A stretch of DNA of 64,000 nt from Arcobacter vandammei (GCF_016106035.1 NZ_JADKPZ010000004.1:62001-126000), one strand, 5' to 3'. Shown: positions 9,295 to 23,600, numbered from the stretch's first letter. Numbers and translations: made by a program. Notes: generated from the sequence alone by a model not told the origin.

Positions 9295-10722
9295 TTATAT
9301 TCCTAAAGCTTTTTTAACACCAGCTGCATAATCAGGATGAACTTTTTCAAATAGTGCTAGTTGTCTATCTACAATATTTCTAGGAACTCCATCCATAGCA
9401 TCTTTTATATTGCTAAATAGTTGCTCTTTTTGGTTTTGGCTCATTAATAAAAATAAGGCTCTTGGCTGAGAGAAATCGTCATTTCCAACTCTGTGGTCAA
9501 ATCTTTTTGCAACATCTCCAACAGCTAAATCTGGCTCTAAATAGCTACTATCTTCAACAGCTCCATCAAAACTATTTGGCTCATAATATGCTTTTGTTGG
9601 TTCTTTTATCTCAAAATTCATACTTCCGTCAATATTATAAGTATTTACTTCAACAATTGGTCTATTTACAGGCAACATCTCATAATGAGTTCCTACTCTA
9701 TATCTTTGTGCATCTGGATATGAGAAAATTCTAGCTTGTAGCATTTTATCAGGCGAGAAGCTAATTCCTGGAACAATATTTGATGGACTAAATGAAGCTT
9801 GTTCTACTTGTTGGAAATAGTTTTGTGGGTTTTCATTTAAAGTCATAGTTCCAACTTTTATCATAGGATACTCTTTGTGTGGCCAAACTTTTGTTAAATC
9901 AAATGGGTTAAACTCACAGTTTTTTGCCTCTTCTTCACTCATAATTTGAATCTCAAAACTCCATTTTGGGAAGTTTCCTTTTTCAATATTTTCAAACAAA
10001 TCTCTTTGATTTGACTCTCTATCTTTTCCAACCAAGGCTTCAGCTTCTTTGTTTGTGATAGTCTCTATTCCTTGAAGAGTTTTAAAGTGGAACTTAACCC
10101 AAAATCTCTCACCACTTGCATTTATCAAACTATAAGTATGCGAACCATAACCATTTACATTTCTAAATGATTTTGGAATACCCCTATCAGACATCAAAAT
10201 CGTAACTTGATGTAAACTTTCAGGACTTAAAGACCAAAAATCCCAAGCAGCTGTATTGCTTCTTAAATTTGAGTATGGATCTCTTTTTTGAGTATGGATA
10301 AAATCAGGGAATTTATAAGCATCTCTTATAAAAAATACTGGTGTATTATTTCCAACTAAATCCCAATTTCCCTCTTTTGTATAAAACTTAAGAGCAAATC
10401 CTCTTACATCTCTTTCAGCATCTGCTGCTCCTCTTTCTCCTGCAACTGTTGAAAATCTTAAAAGAAGTTTTGTAATTTCTCCTTTTTGTAAAACTTTTGC
10501 TTTTGTATATTTTGAAATATCTTGCTCTATTTCTAAAACTCCAAATGCTCCACTCCCTTTTGCGTGAACTACTCTTTCTGGGATTCTCTCTCTATTTTGA
10601 TGAGCTAATTTTTGGATTAGTTGATAATCTTGTAATAAAACAGGACCTCTCTCACCTGCTGTTAAAGAGTTTTGATTATCTGCGATTGGATTTCCACCCG
10701 TTGTTGTCATAACTTTCTTCAT
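9295..10722 (-). CDS. katA: Heme catalase KatA
   Basis: This 475-aa clade 3 small-subunit catalase decomposes H2O2 in the cytoplasm. Visible signatures are the active-site His in [12 protein letters not shown], the distal Asn region [19 protein letters not shown], and the proximal heme-ligand Tyr in [14 protein letters not shown]. Length and the N-terminal [14 protein letters not shown] are standard for KatA. An AGGAGATAAG Shine-Dalgarno precedes the ATG. It is the first gene of a two-gene unit with the ankyrin protein; a perfect palindrome lies in its 5' region. Confidence 0.97.
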   Translation of the reverse strand: MKKVMTTTGGNPIADNQNSLTAGERGPVLLQDYQLIQKLAHQNRERIPERVVHAKGSGAFGVLEIEQDISKYTKAKVLQKGEITKLLLRFSTVAGERGAADAERDVRGFALKFYTKEGNWDLVGNNTPVFFIRDAYKFPDFIHTQKRDPYSNLRSNTAAWDFWSLSPESLHQVTILMSDRGIPKSFRNVNGYGSHTYSLINASGERFWVKFHFKTLQGIETITNKEAEALVGKDRESNQRDLFENIEKGNFPKWSFEIQIMSEEEAKNCEFNPFDLTKVWPHKEYPMIKVGTMTLNENPQNYFQQVEQASFSPSNIVPGISFSPDKMLQARIFSYPDAQRYRVGTHYEMLPVNRPIVEVNTYNIDGSMNFEIKEPTKAYYEPNSFDGAVEDSSYLEPDLAVGDVAKRFDHRVGNDDFSQPRALFLLMSQNQKEQLFSNIKDAMDGVPRNIVDRQLALFEKVHPDYAAGVKKALGI

Positions 10723-10744
10723 CTTATCTCCTACTTTTAATTTT

Positions 10745-10765
10745 AAAGGATAAAAATTATCCTTT
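10745..10765. promoter_or_regulatory. Palindrome in katA upstream region, possible peroxide-regulator operator
   Basis: Perfect 9-bp arms AAAGGATAA (10745-10753) and TTATCCTTT (10757-10765) surround an AAA centre, 23 bp upstream of the katA start codon. PerR/Fur-family regulators bind AT-rich dyads and control katA in related bacteria. Because the left arm contains AAGGA, an RNA hairpin in the leader is an alternative. Confidence 0.45.
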
Positions 10766-10863
10766 GAATAAAAGTATTCTATAGGTTTATATATTAATCT
10801 TTGCTGAATTTTATATATAATTTTTTTGCGAATTAGTGCAATTTAGATAAAATATCATTTATA

Positions 10864-11571
10864 TCAAAAATCTATCGTGCGAGTTTTCGGAAACTGGACT
10901 TCAGTCCAGTCAATCCATGTGTAGCAGGGACTGAAGTCCCTGTTCCGAAACAGAGTAAAAACTGTATCATCAATATAGTTATCTATTAAAATAATTTCTT
11001 TTTGTGCTGTTTTTAATAAATCGTTTACAAAAGAGTAAGAGTCATATATTTGCCCGTCATAAAAGATTTTTTGTGCTGGAATACTATTTCTATCTTCTAA
11101 GGCTTTGAATATTTCTTCTATTTTTGTATCTGTTTTTATTTCATACAAGCTTTGTTTTTTTTCTATTAAATCAAGTCTTACAAATAAAGAGTTGTTTTCT
11201 TGTATAAATTTTCTAATCTCTACAAATGCACGAATAATTTTTACACTCATAATAACAGCTATTTCACTTTTCAAAACTGCACTAAGCATAGAAACTCCTT
11301 GTTCTGTAAAAGCAAAAGGTATTTTTCTTAATCCCATTTTATCTGAATTGGAAGTCACAAATTGTGACTTCCAATTATCAAACTCTTCTTTTGATAGTTG
11401 AAACATAAAATCACTTGGAAATCTTTCTATATTTCTTTTTACAGCCTGATTTAAAACTTTTGTTTCCACCCCATAAAGTTCTGCTAAATCCCTATCCAAC
11501 ATAACTTGCATATCTCTTATATTGTGGATTTTATCTTTTATACTATTTTCATTTATGATTAAATCTTGCAT
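10864..11571 (-). CDS. ORF6N-domain DNA-binding protein, C-terminus replaced by REP sequence
   Basis: This 235-aa protein begins with an ORF6N (phage KilA-N-related) domain: IRDMQVMLDRDLAELYGVETKVLNQAVKRN and FPSDFMFQLSKEEF, then FAFTEQGVSMLSAVL. These genes are common in mobile and phage-derived DNA; the domain is thought to bind DNA. The second half (PAQKIFYDGQIYDSYSFVNDLLKTA, then IILIDNYIDDTVFTLF) resembles the usual C-terminal region. After VFTLF the reading frame enters a palindromic REP-like element, and the last roughly 28 residues are encoded by it, so the native C-terminus appears lost. The protein may be inactive or altered. Confidence 0.8.
   Translation of the reverse strand: MQDLIINENSIKDKIHNIRDMQVMLDRDLAELYGVETKVLNQAVKRNIERFPSDFMFQLSKEEFDNWKSQFVTSNSDKMGLRKIPFAFTEQGVSMLSAVLKSEIAVIMSVKIIRAFVEIRKFIQENNSLFVRLDLIEKKQSLYEIKTDTKIEEIFKALEDRNSIPAQKIFYDGQIYDSYSFVNDLLKTAQKEIILIDNYIDDTVFTLFRNRDFSPCYTWIDWTEVQFPKTRTIDF
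10884..10950. repeat. REP/BIME-like double-hairpin element
   Basis: This 67-bp element has outer inverted ends TTTCGGAA and TTCCGAAA and two internal palindromes: ACTGGACT-TC-AGTCCAGT (10893-10910) and CAGGGACT-GA-AGTCCCTG (10925-10942). It is GC-richer than its surroundings and lies inside the 3' end of the ORF6N gene. A related single hairpin is found at 11665. REP elements of this kind are usually moved by RAYT-type transposases; none is present in this window. Confidence 0.8.
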
Positions 11572-11664
11572 TTTTAACCTTATATATAATTTTTTAAATT
11601 ATATCAGGTTTTATAAAATGTATATAAAAATATGTCAATTTGTAATGGAAATTGTTTTATTAGG

Positions 11665-11689
11665 CAGGGACTAAAGTCCCTGTTCCGAA
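11665..11689. repeat. Single REP-like hairpin related to 10884-10950
   Basis: CAGGGACT-aa-AGTCCCTG (11665-11682) followed by TTCCGAA matches the second half of the element at 10925-10949, with differences at the centre. It lies six bases from the adhesin stop codon and might also act as that gene's transcription end. Confidence 0.75.
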
Positions 11690-11694
11690 GAAGA

Positions 11695-14600
11695 TTATAA
11701 TCCTGTTATATCTGTGATATTATTATCAATTTTTACTTTTGCAGTATCATTTGAGTAAACAGTATAAGTTCCGTCATTAGTACCTTTTGTCCATCCTGTT
11801 CCACTAAATGTAACTTTATCATTCTCATCCCCTTTGATGATTAGCTCTTTACTACTATTAGTCATAGCTAAAACATCAGAAAGTTTTAGATTTAGTATTT
11901 CATTTTTACCATTGCTAGTCCCTAAATCTATTGAAGTTACATTTTTCATATTTGATGTACCAAGTTTACTAAAATCTAAATCAATACCTTTATCAAGAGT
12001 AAAGTTTCCAGAAATCTCTTTTACATCCACATTAAAACTTCCAGTTACCTTAGACGATGTTGCATCAGTATCAGTAACATTTGTACCATCAGCTTTAATC
12101 TCTTGTGTCCAAGCATTAACTCCAACACTTGTAACATCTTTATCACTTGTGAATTGGATTTTGTTTATCTCATCATATTTGATACCTGTGATAGTCCATT
12201 TAGCTCCATCCCATTTTGCATATTGTTTTTCAGTTTCAGGTATAGTATCACTTTGTCCATAAGCTTTAATTACTGCTCCACCTTCAATTTTAAATTGCGA
12301 ATTTGCACTAAGTCCAGTTAGTTCTAAACTCATTGTTTCACTGCCATCTATATCTTTCATAGATGCATTTAGTTTTAAATCCAACCAAGAGAATGCATCT
12401 CCAAATGTAAGTGTAGGAGTGATAGTTACACCATCTGCAACTGGAGTTATTTTTCCCGTTATTTCTTGTACATTATGAGTTTCAAAACTTCCTTGTTGCT
12501 CTTTTACTTTAAATGTAGCATCAAATTTGAACTCTCCTGCCCAATTTGTCGGTGCATTTATATAAATCTCTGGTAAAGCATTTCCTGTACCAATTTGTGG
12601 TACTAACCATTGATTGTAGTGAGTAGTTTCTGCAGGAGTTATATTTGGATTTAGTACAAAACCATTTCCAATTTGCCCTATATTAGTAGCCATTTTCAAT
12701 GTTCCATCTGTATCTTTATACCAAACTGTAAATCCATTTGGGATTTTATCCAATACTATACTTCCAAAACTTTCAGAACTATCAGTCATAGTACCTGCAT
12801 CAAATTCTAATTTCATTGAATTTGCAAGAGTTGTACCTCCTATAATTACAGCAACATCTTCTTTTCCATTTGTAACTACAGTAGTATTATTTAATACAAA
12901 ATCTATAACTGGTTTAACTGTAATATTTGCTTCACCTTTTGAAGTCAATGCTACAGAGTTACCCTCTTTATTTTGTACACTTACTTCAAATTTAACATCT
13001 CCATCTCTATTTGTTGCTGGAGTATAAACTAAACCAGTAATTGGTGTATCAACTGTAAAGGCTGTTCCATCTTTTTTTGTAATCGTATAAGTTCCATCAG
13101 GACTTTCAACTATATTATAATTATCCCCTGTTAAAGTCCCTTTTGTTCCTACACCACCTGTTGCATCATCTTTCCAAGTTTCATTTATTTTAATAGTTAA
13201 ACTATTTCCTACAAGTTCTGTTTTTGTTGCATCACTTGGATTTGATAAAGTAATTTTTAAATCTACTGGAGTATCCTCTTTTAAAGTTCCAGTTGCTTCA
13301 ACTTTTACTGTCATCTCATCTGTTACAGGTGTGATAGTATTTGTTACCTCTACTTTATTTCCTTTGTTATATGTTCCATTATGGTGTGTAGCAATAGTTG
13401 CTGTAAATTTCATATCTCCTTTTAAATCTATACCATCTTCATTTTTTCCAACTCCTTGTGATGAGTTTACATCTTTTGGTGGAGTTATTTTTACATTTGA
13501 TAATTTTGTATTCATATCAGCAGCATTTCCGTTTCCAGAAACTACATAGTAAGTTTTTCCACCCTCTACATAAGAGTAATCATAACCTGTAATCTTAGAA
13601 CCCTCTGGAATATCTGTAATAGTGATAACAGCTCCACCAGTTCCAGTATTACCACCATCTTTTAATTTAACTTCAAGCATACTTCCTAAGCTAAACTCTG
13701 TATCTTCTGTTGCACTAAAAGTTTTAGAAGCTAACTCTAAATCTGCTGGAGTTCCAGTACCAGTTCCAGCATTATAATTTTTAATAAGAGTAAATGTTTT
13801 TGAACTACTCTCTACTTTTGTATCTGTTGTTGCTTCATCTTTTGTATATGTTGTGATTTTAATAGGTCTGTCTTCAAAATCTGCACCAGTTTTCACTACA
13901 AATTTAATACTTTGTAAAGCACCATCACTATCTAAATTATTATCTGTTAGATTTGTACCTCTTATAACCCAAATTCCATTATCAGGGCTTCCATTGTATC
14001 CCATATATTCAGCATTTTCAACTTCAACACCTTGTGGTACACCAGAGATTACAATCTCTTGTACTTTTTCACTATTATCCTTATCATCACTTGTTGTAGT
14101 AACTGGAATTGTGAAAGTAGATGTTGAACCATTTTGTACTGTTACTTTTTCACTACCTAGTGTATTATCAATTGTTACATCTGTACCAGTTATAGTACCT
14201 AAAGTTAGAGTTGGTGCATCTGTTACAGCTTTTACTATTACACTATGAGTATGCTCATATATTTTTGTATCAGAACTTGCTCCATTTGTATCTTTTACTT
14301 CATAAGCTACATCTAAAGTAAAATCACCATTAACTTTATGTGTATCAGTATGTAATACAGTTACTTTGTCCAATTTATCTTTGTCAATTAAATAATAAAC
14401 TTTTGTATCAGTGCTTTTATCTTCTAAAATAACAGTTTTTGAAACAGTTGATGAAGTGCTTAACTCTGTTCCATCGATATATAATTTATAACCTTTTAAA
14501 ATCATCTCATCAATAGTTGCTTTTGAGATATAAACACCCTCAATAGTTTCAGTTCCATTTGTAGTTCCAGTATCTTTTAAAGTAGCTGATAAATCTACTT

Positions 14601-17600
14601 TTGTATTTAAAGCTCCACCATTTACATCTAATCCATCTTCATAAATAGTTGAACTATTAGCTACATTTACATCATCAGCTTGTGGTTGCACAAAAATATT
14701 TACAGTTTGAGTATTCCATGTTTTACTATCATTTTCTCCTGCTTTTTCAGTAGTTACATAAGTAAGTTTAATCTCTGCATTTCCACTAAAGTTTAAAGGA
14801 GGAACAATTTCTATTTTTCCACTTTTAATATCATCAGCTTTTACTACATATTTAACATCTATTATTTCATAAGGGCTACCCTCTTTTATAGTAAATCCTG
14901 TTGGAAGTTCTATCTTAATAGTTAACTCTTCACTATCATCATAAGAAGCTAAATTATCAGGTGTTTTATAAATATCTTTAAGATTGATATTTGTATCTTC
15001 TGTTGCTTTTATATAAGAAGTACCTCCTACTGTAATTAACTTACTTGTATCTGTCGTTAAATCAGTACCAACAGGTGCATCTGCTTTATTTTTAACAATT
15101 ACATCTATTGTAACTTCTGTTGAACTTTTTATACTAGTTCCATCTGTTGTTGCAGCATTTACTTTAAATCCATTTGTACCTGTAAAATCTGCGTCATCAT
15201 TGTGTGCAGGAATAAATTTAATATCTGGTTGCTTTGCATTTGTAAGACTTTTTATTGTTACTGTATTATTTCCAACTAGAATATTACCTGATGAATATGT
15301 AGTTAGTGTTCCACTATTCCAAAGATTTATTGTAGGAACACCTGAGTTACTATAAGTTATAAGTACAAATTCATTTGTTATTGGGTCTTTTACATACAAT
15401 GAACCATTATTTGGGAGATTAGAAATAGTTACATCAAATGTTTCTGAACTATCTTTATCATCACTTGTTACTTTAATACTTAATGGAATACCATTTTCTG
15501 GATTTGTGATTGCTCCATTTTTATCAGTAGTATTTCCACCTGTTCTTCCTGCATCTTCATATCCAATAGCTTGTTCTATTTCTATTGTAGCAAGGTTTGC
15601 AACTGGATTAACTTTTACTTCAAATTTAACTTCAGCTTTTTTAACTCCGTTTGCTTCTCCAAGAGTTTCACCTGTTAATCCACTATAATCGGTAGTATCT
15701 GCATCATTATCAACACCATAATCTTTTGTTCTAAGAGTAATAGTTCCTTCTACTTCTCCACTCCAGTAATCAGGGAATTTGATTTTGAATTCTGGGTTTT
15801 CAAGTTTGTTATTTGCACTATCAAAGTCTAATTTATACTCTCCAGTTCCTGTTTTATTTACTTTAATATCTTTTTGATTACCTATTGTAATATAGATAAA
15901 ATCAGGTAAAGTTGTATTTGCATCTTTTGGAGTTAAAGAAATAGTATAACTTCGTTTTTCACTACCATCTAAATCTAGACTTGTATCTGTTCCTGCTCCA
16001 CTTGTTTTTGTAAGAAGTGAACCAAAGTCTAGTACATTTTCAGTTTTTGTTTCTCCAGTTTTTGGGTTTGAGTTGTTTTCAGTGATAGAATTAAATGTTA
16101 AAACTTTGCTTGTACCATCAAGTGTACCAGCTGAAGCTATTTTACTACTATCCCAATTTAAAGTAATATCATCTGTTACAGCTTTGATTTTTACAGTCAT
16201 TTCTGCTGTTGTTGTTTTTGATAAATCTGTATTTGTTTTATCTGTATATGTTGAATCACTTGCATTTAATGGTTTACCACTATCATCAACTTCATAAGAT
16301 GTTACTCCTATTGTGATTTTTATATCTGTGTCATTATCCTCTGCGTGTTGGATTTGTAGTGCTTCATACTCTGCTTTTGTAAGATATAAAACATTTCCAC
16401 CTTTTGCTGGTAATGTCCCTTTATGATGATAAGTATAATCTATTTTAGATGCATCTCCACCAGTTTCTGTAACTATCACAACTTTTAGTTCTTGATTATT
16501 TGAATTTATAGTTGCTACTTCTGTTGAACCACTAAATATTTTTGCACCTGTAACTTTATCACCATTTGTAAATGTAAGAGTTATCTCTCCGTTTCTTTCA
16601 GGATTATCTCCAGTTCCAATATTTTGATCACCTGTACCAGATGCAATATTTGGTGTTACTGTTGTATCAGCAAATCTATCACTATCTTTTGATAAATATG
16701 GAACTTTTAGTTCTAAACCTATTTTATTAGATCCTTCTTGTGTGTTTCCAGCATCTTCTGTTGTATTTACATCTTTTTTTACAATAACTGGAGCATCTGC
16801 TACTGGTTTTACATTTATTGTAACTGTAGATGTTGCTTCATCTCCGTCATAATCTTTTACAGTATATGTAAACTGTGGGCTTTTTGTAGTATTGTGGTTA
16901 CTATAATCAGGACTTGGAGTAAATGTAACTGTACCATTTGTATTGATTGTAAGACTACCAATTTGTTTAGTTGTATCTCCTTGTTCATAGATAGCTATAC
17001 CACTTTGTCCAATAGTATAATATGTACCATTTATTTTAACTGTTTCCCCAGATTCAAAATTATCATCTGCAAGTCTAATAGTTATTGGAGTATCTTCTTT
17101 CGTATCTACTGTTTTAGGAGTTGCATTTGGTACAGAATCCACTACTGTAACAATAAATGGTACATTATCTGATTTTGTTCCATTAGAAGTTACATTAAAG
17201 TTAAAAGTCATATCAAATGTATCTTTAATATTGTCTCCATAAGTATGATCCATTGGTTCTAGTAATTTGAAATCATATACATCATTTGTACCATCTTTTT
17301 TAAGTTCTACTGTAAATACATCTTTTCCATCTGCTCTCTTTGCTGTTAAAAGAGTTCCACTTTCATTGTAAGAATAAGTAATTACTTGTCCATTACTTGT
17401 TTTGTCAGTTGTTGTAATCGTTTTATCAAAAGATACTGTATATGTATCAGCATTTGGATTTATAATTCCCAAAGAATTTTTTAGAGAATTTTCAGATGTA
17501 CCAACTGGTGTAGTATAGTTCTTTCCTTTAACTACTACCGTTATATTATCTGTTGATGTAGTATTTAAACCATCTTCAAGAACTATCGTATTTACTGGTG

Positions 17601-20600
17601 TTCCCAAAGTTACACCATCTTTTATAGTTGTAGTTGTTTTATTGTCTGTCTCTGCTTTTGTTTTATCATATACAAGATTTTCAAACTCTGTTGAAACAAT
17701 ATCACTAATTGATAAATTGAATTGTTCATTATCGTCTTGTATAAAATCATCTTTTGTTTGGATAGTAAATTGTACTTGTGAATTACCATTTGGAATTGTG
17801 ATAGTTAATTCTTTATTTGTGCTATCAAAACCACCAGAAATTTCTGTTGTACTAGATGAATCTCCACTAAAGATTTTTAATAAATCATTTAGTTCTGCTT
17901 CACTTCCAGTTACACCTGTAAACTTGATTTTAACATCTGTTGCACTTGATACTGTTACAACCTTATTATCTTTATCTACAAGTTTTACAGTATATGTAAC
18001 TTTATTTCCCTCTACAACAGAAGTTTTATCAGCTTCAATTACTGCCCAAACTGTATCTTCTTGTCCGTAAACTGTGCCATCTGCTCCACCAGTTACAACT
18101 GGTATACTGTTTTTTACTGCATCATTATCTACTATTGTACTTGTAACTCCTGTATTATCAATAGTTACATTTTCATAAATAGCATTTGCTACATTATCAC
18201 TTGGGTGTTTATAAGAGTTTGTATCTATATTAACTTTAAATGTCTCATTTGTTTCTGTTTCAGCTTTGTAGTCATCAAGAGTTTGAACTTCAAAAACAGT
18301 AGTTCCAACTGTTACAACAACTGTACTTTGAGAAGTATAATCTTGTGTTCCATTAAGAGTATTTTGTGATACTGAGATACCTACTGCACCACCACTAATA
18401 TTTTCTGTACTAACTGTTACTGTTCCACCTTGAACTGTTACTTTTGTAGAATCATTGAAAGTTGTAGTATTTGGAGCAAATGCAAATACTTTATAGTAAG
18501 CTTTATCTCCCTCATTTACTTCACTTATATCCATATAGTTACCATTTTTAAGTATCGGATTTCCATCTTTATCAACAGCTACTATTTTTAATATTACTTG
18601 GTCTTTTGTTGGTTCTTTTGTTCCACCATCTGTTGGGATATTTGGAGTATTATCTGTATCATCTAAGATTGTTCCTGTTACAGATTTTCCTGCATCTGCT
18701 CCTAAACTATTTGCTGTTTTATAAGATTGGCTATATCCAGCTTCAATATTTTCAAAAACACCATCTTTTTGAGTGATTTTTCCAATAGTTGCTGTATAAC
18801 TTTCATTGTTATCTGCAAAATAATCATCTAGTGTAGGATTACTAATTGTTTGAGTACTTCCAGTAACAGATGTAAATGTTACAGTTTTTGTTCCTGTATA
18901 GTCTGTGCCTTCTGTAGCACTTCCTGTATAATTTATAGTTACAGTTATCTCTTCTCCAGCTGGTATAGTTACAGGATTTCCGTCTTTATCTACAAGTTTA
19001 ATAGTATGAGTTAAAGTTTCTCCCTCATATTTTGTATCATCTCCAGTGATTACCACATAAACTGTATCTTCTTCTCCATATTTTGGAGTTGAGTTTGTTG
19101 GGCTTGTTGGCTCTGTTGGAGTTGTTGGTGTACTTGTATCTTTGTTTGCTGGATTATCTGTAATAGTTGATGTTACTTTATTTTTTGTAGTATCTACACT
19201 AACATTATTTCCATAAGTTGATTGTGCTGTAGAATCTGGATTTGAAATTGTTACTTCAAATTTTTCATCACCTTCTGCATAAAAATCATCTTTTGCATCT
19301 ACAGTAAATACTTTACCTATTTCTGCTGTTGTTGGATTATTAGCTATATCTGTATCTGTTCCACTTAATGAGGCATCTTTATCTGTTGAAACAAGTGTAG
19401 TTCCATAAGAAACTGCTAAATTTCCTGCTTGTTTATCTAATGGTTTTCCATTACTATCAATCGCAACTGCTACATAGTATAATTTTCCACCTTCTGGAGT
19501 TTGGTTTGTATTTTTATCTACATCTACTGTTCCATCTGCTTTAATAATATTGTCTTTTTTTACTGTTCCATCTACATTTATATCATCTTTTGTTACTGCT
19601 ACAAGAACTATTTTTACAGCATTATCAGAAATTGTTCCTGTTACAGATGTTCCATCTTTTCCAGCTAATGCAACTGAATTAGCAGTTTTATAAGAATCAC
19701 TATATCCTGCTTGAATATTTTCAAATACTCCTTTATCTTGAGTGATTTTATCTATACTCAAAGTATATTTTTCACTTCCCTCAACAAAAGAATCTATTTC
19801 AGATTTATTTTTTATAGTTGCTTTACCATTTGAATCTAGTTCTACAGTTATTGTTCCATTTTTACTATATTGATTTTCGCCTGTTTTAAAATCACTATTT
19901 TCAAGATTTGTATCAGAAGTATATCTTAAAGTTACAGTTATTGTCTCTCCAGTTGGAATTGATATTTCCACTCCATTTTTATCTACAAGTTTTAGATTAT
20001 GAAGTAATTCTTCGCCTTCCAGTTTAGATTGATCTCCTGTTATTACCACATAAACTGTATCTTCTTCTCCATATTTTACTGTTGAGTCTGTTGGACTTGT
20101 TGGCTCTGTTGGAGTTGTTGGTGGTGTTGTGCTTGTATCTTTAGAAGCTGGATTATCTGTAATAGTTGATGTTACTTTATCTTGTACAATACTAGGTGTT
20201 ACATAAGGTGTATTTGTTGGATTAGAGATAACAACATCAAAGTTTTCATTTCCTTCAGCAAAATAATCATCTTTTGCTGTTACTTCAAAAACTTCTCCTA
20301 TTGTTACTTGTGTCTCTTTTCCTGTTTGTTTTGTGTAGTCATCTGTTGTTCCATTATCAGGAGTTGCTCCATAGCTTACATTTACTTTACCTGCTTGTAC
20401 ATCTAATGGTTTTCCATTACTATCAATTGCAACTGCAATATAATAAAGTTTCCCACCTTCAGGAGTTTGGTTTGTATTTTTACTTAAATCTACTTTTCCA
20501 TCACTATCTAAAGGAACATTTCCACTTGAGTCTGTAGCAACTAGTACTATTTTTACAGGATTATCTTTTATTTCTCCTGTTGTTGTTTTATCTGTATGGA

Positions 20601-23600
20601 TTGCAACATTTTCAAATGCTCCACTTTGAGTTACACTCCCAATTGTTACATTGTATTTTTCTGTACCTTCAACTTTATTATCTACTATTGAAATATTTGT
20701 AAAGTTTTGTGAACTATTTCCACCAGTAATTGTTACAGTTTTTACTATTGTAGATAAATCATCTTCTGTAAAGCTTCCAGTATTTGCACTATATGTTAAA
20801 TTTACAGTTACACTTTCTCCAGCTGGAACTTTTACTTCTACTCCATTTTTATCAACTAAAGTTACAGTATGAACTAAATTTCCACCCTCATCAACTGATG
20901 GAGTTTCTGATATTTTCACATAAACTGTATCATCTTTCCCATAGTTTCCTGTTGTTGGATTATCTTCTCCTGTTCCTATATCTGGTTGTTCTACTTTTGC
21001 TGGATTATCTGTAATAGTCGATGTTACTGTATCTTTTGTAGTATCAATAGTTGGTGTTTCATAGTTTGTATTTACAACATCTGTTATTTTAACTGTAAAT
21101 GCTTCACTATCTTCTCTTAAATAATCATCATTTGTCTCTACTTCAAATACTTCTCCAATATTTATAGGTTTATTTACCAAAGATTTATAATCTTCACTTC
21201 CATCTATTTTTGTTGGATTATTATGTCCTGTTGCAGTACCATTTGCTGTATTTACTGTAACTTGTCCACTTTGAACTAGAACTTTATCATCTTTATCAAC
21301 TGCAACTGCAATATAATATAATTTTCCACTTTCAGGAGTTGTGTTTGTGTTTTTATAGATTAATTTTCCGTTGCTATCTGTAATATCTACTAATGTTTGA
21401 CCTTTTTCTAAAGCAACAAGTACTATATTTACAGGGTCTATGTTTGCTTCTGTTCCTGTATTTGTATTATCTGTGATAGTTGAAATTACATTTTTGTCGT
21501 TTCCATTTTTATCACCGATTTTTACATTTTCAAATTCACCTGTATTTTCTATATTTGTAATAGTAAGATTAAATTGTTCGTTGTTATCTTTATATACATC
21601 ATCATTTGTTTTTACTGTAAATGTGATTTCTGAACTATTTGCAGGGATTGTTACTTCTATTGTATCGCCATTTTTATACTGTGTATCCTCATCTTGTGTT
21701 GAGATATTATTATAAGTAACTGTGATTTTTGTATCTTTTGTTGGAATTACTGTATTTCCGTTTTTATCTACAAGTTTTACTGTATAAGCTGTACTTTCAT
21801 CTCCCTCTTTTATTGTTTGAGTTCCTGTGATTACCGCATATACTGTATCTGTTTGGTCGTATATTCCAGTTGTTTTATCATCTGGATTTGTACTTGTATC
21901 TGGTTGGTCAATTTTAGATGGATTATCTGTTATTGTTGTTGTTACTGGTTTTGTATCTGTTTTTACATTCTCATAAACTGGTGTTGTTGGGTGTTTATAT
22001 GAGTTATCAACAATAACTACATTAAAAGTTTCTCCACCATCTTTTAAATAATCATCAAAAGTTTCAACACTAATTACAGAATCTAAATCAACTTCAATTT
22101 GTGTAGTTTTATAATCTTCGCTTCCGTCTATTTTTGTTTGATTACTTACACCATTTGCAGAACCATTTTCAGTTTTTATTGTTACTTTTCCACCTTGAAT
22201 ATCTAGCTTATCAGTAGTTTTAAACTCTGTTGTATTTGGAGCAAATGCTAAAACTTTATATTTTGCATCTGATCCCTCTGGAACTTCATTTGCAAAAACA
22301 TATTTTCCATCTTTTATGATTGGATTTCCATCTTTATCGGCTGCTACTATTTTTAAGATTACTTGTTCTTGATTTGGCTCTACTGTACTTGGGTTATTTG
22401 GATTTGTTGTTGTGTTATCTAAAATCTCAGTTGTAACATCTTTATTATTTCCATATTTATCTCCAATTACAACATTCTCAAACTCATTTGTATCAACTTT
22501 TTCGATTGAAAGATTAAATTTTTCTCCATTGTCAGCATAAAAATCATCTTTTGTTTCTACTATAAAAGTTGCTTGGTTTGAGCCTTTTGGGATTGTTATT
22601 GTGATTTTATCGCCATTTTTATATTGTGTATCATTGTCTTGAGTTGTTATATTTTTATAAACAACAGTTACATCTGTATTTTCATCCACAACTACAGGAT
22701 TTCCATCTTTATCAACAAGTTTTACTATATAGCCAGATTTATCACCCTCTTTTACAGTTGGATCTCCTGTTATGATTGCATAAACAGTATCTTCTTCTCC
22801 ATAAGAACCTGTAGAACTATCTGGAGAGTTTGGAGTGATTGGACTATCTTTTACAGGAGGATTATCAAGAATAGTTCCTATTCCATGTGTTTTTGAATCG
22901 TTTTTATTTATATTTCCTGTGATATTTGTAATATCTATATTGAAATATTCACTTTTTTCATAGAAGAAGTCATCTAAAATATCTACGGGAATTTTTACAC
23001 TTGTAGATCCTGCTGGAATTGTGATTGTTCCTGTTTTTCCTATATAGTCTTTTCCTTCAGTTGCTGTTCCTGAACTTGTTTTATATGTAAATGTAACATC
23101 TCCACTTAAAGGCTTATCAAGAGTAACTGTAAACCACATTTTTCCATCTTGTTCCCAGATGATTTGGTCATCTATACTTAATTTTGCAGCTGATTCTGGT
23201 GCTGGTGGTGGAGTTACAGGTGGTTTTACATCTGGTTTTGGCTCATCTGGTCTTACTTCAGATGTTGGTCTATCTGGCTCTTCTGTTGGTTTATCTGTAT
23301 TTGGTCTAGTTGGTGGTGTTGTAGGATATGTTGGTTTTTCAAATGGATTTGAAGGTCTTTCTCCTAGCGGTTTATTGTTGTTTGTTTGATTGTTAAAATT
23401 ATTTTGAGCTTCACTATAACTTTGTGATTTTGGAAGTTTAAAATCATTTCCAAGAGCATTTTCCTCTTTTCTTAGATTTATACTACTTGAAAAAAGTTTT
23501 TTTCTTAAATCACTTTCTATATCAGTCATAGCTCCTGTTCTTGCTGCAAATTGACTAGCAGAACTCTCTTCATCTTCTACTTCTTCTTGTCCTTCTGTTG

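Noticed and set aside
11834-23389. Many plus-strand open frames of 60-144 codons across the adhesin
   Set aside because: They are antisense shadows of the repetitive adhesin: Cys/Ser/Leu-rich, no ribosome sites, no recognisable domains.
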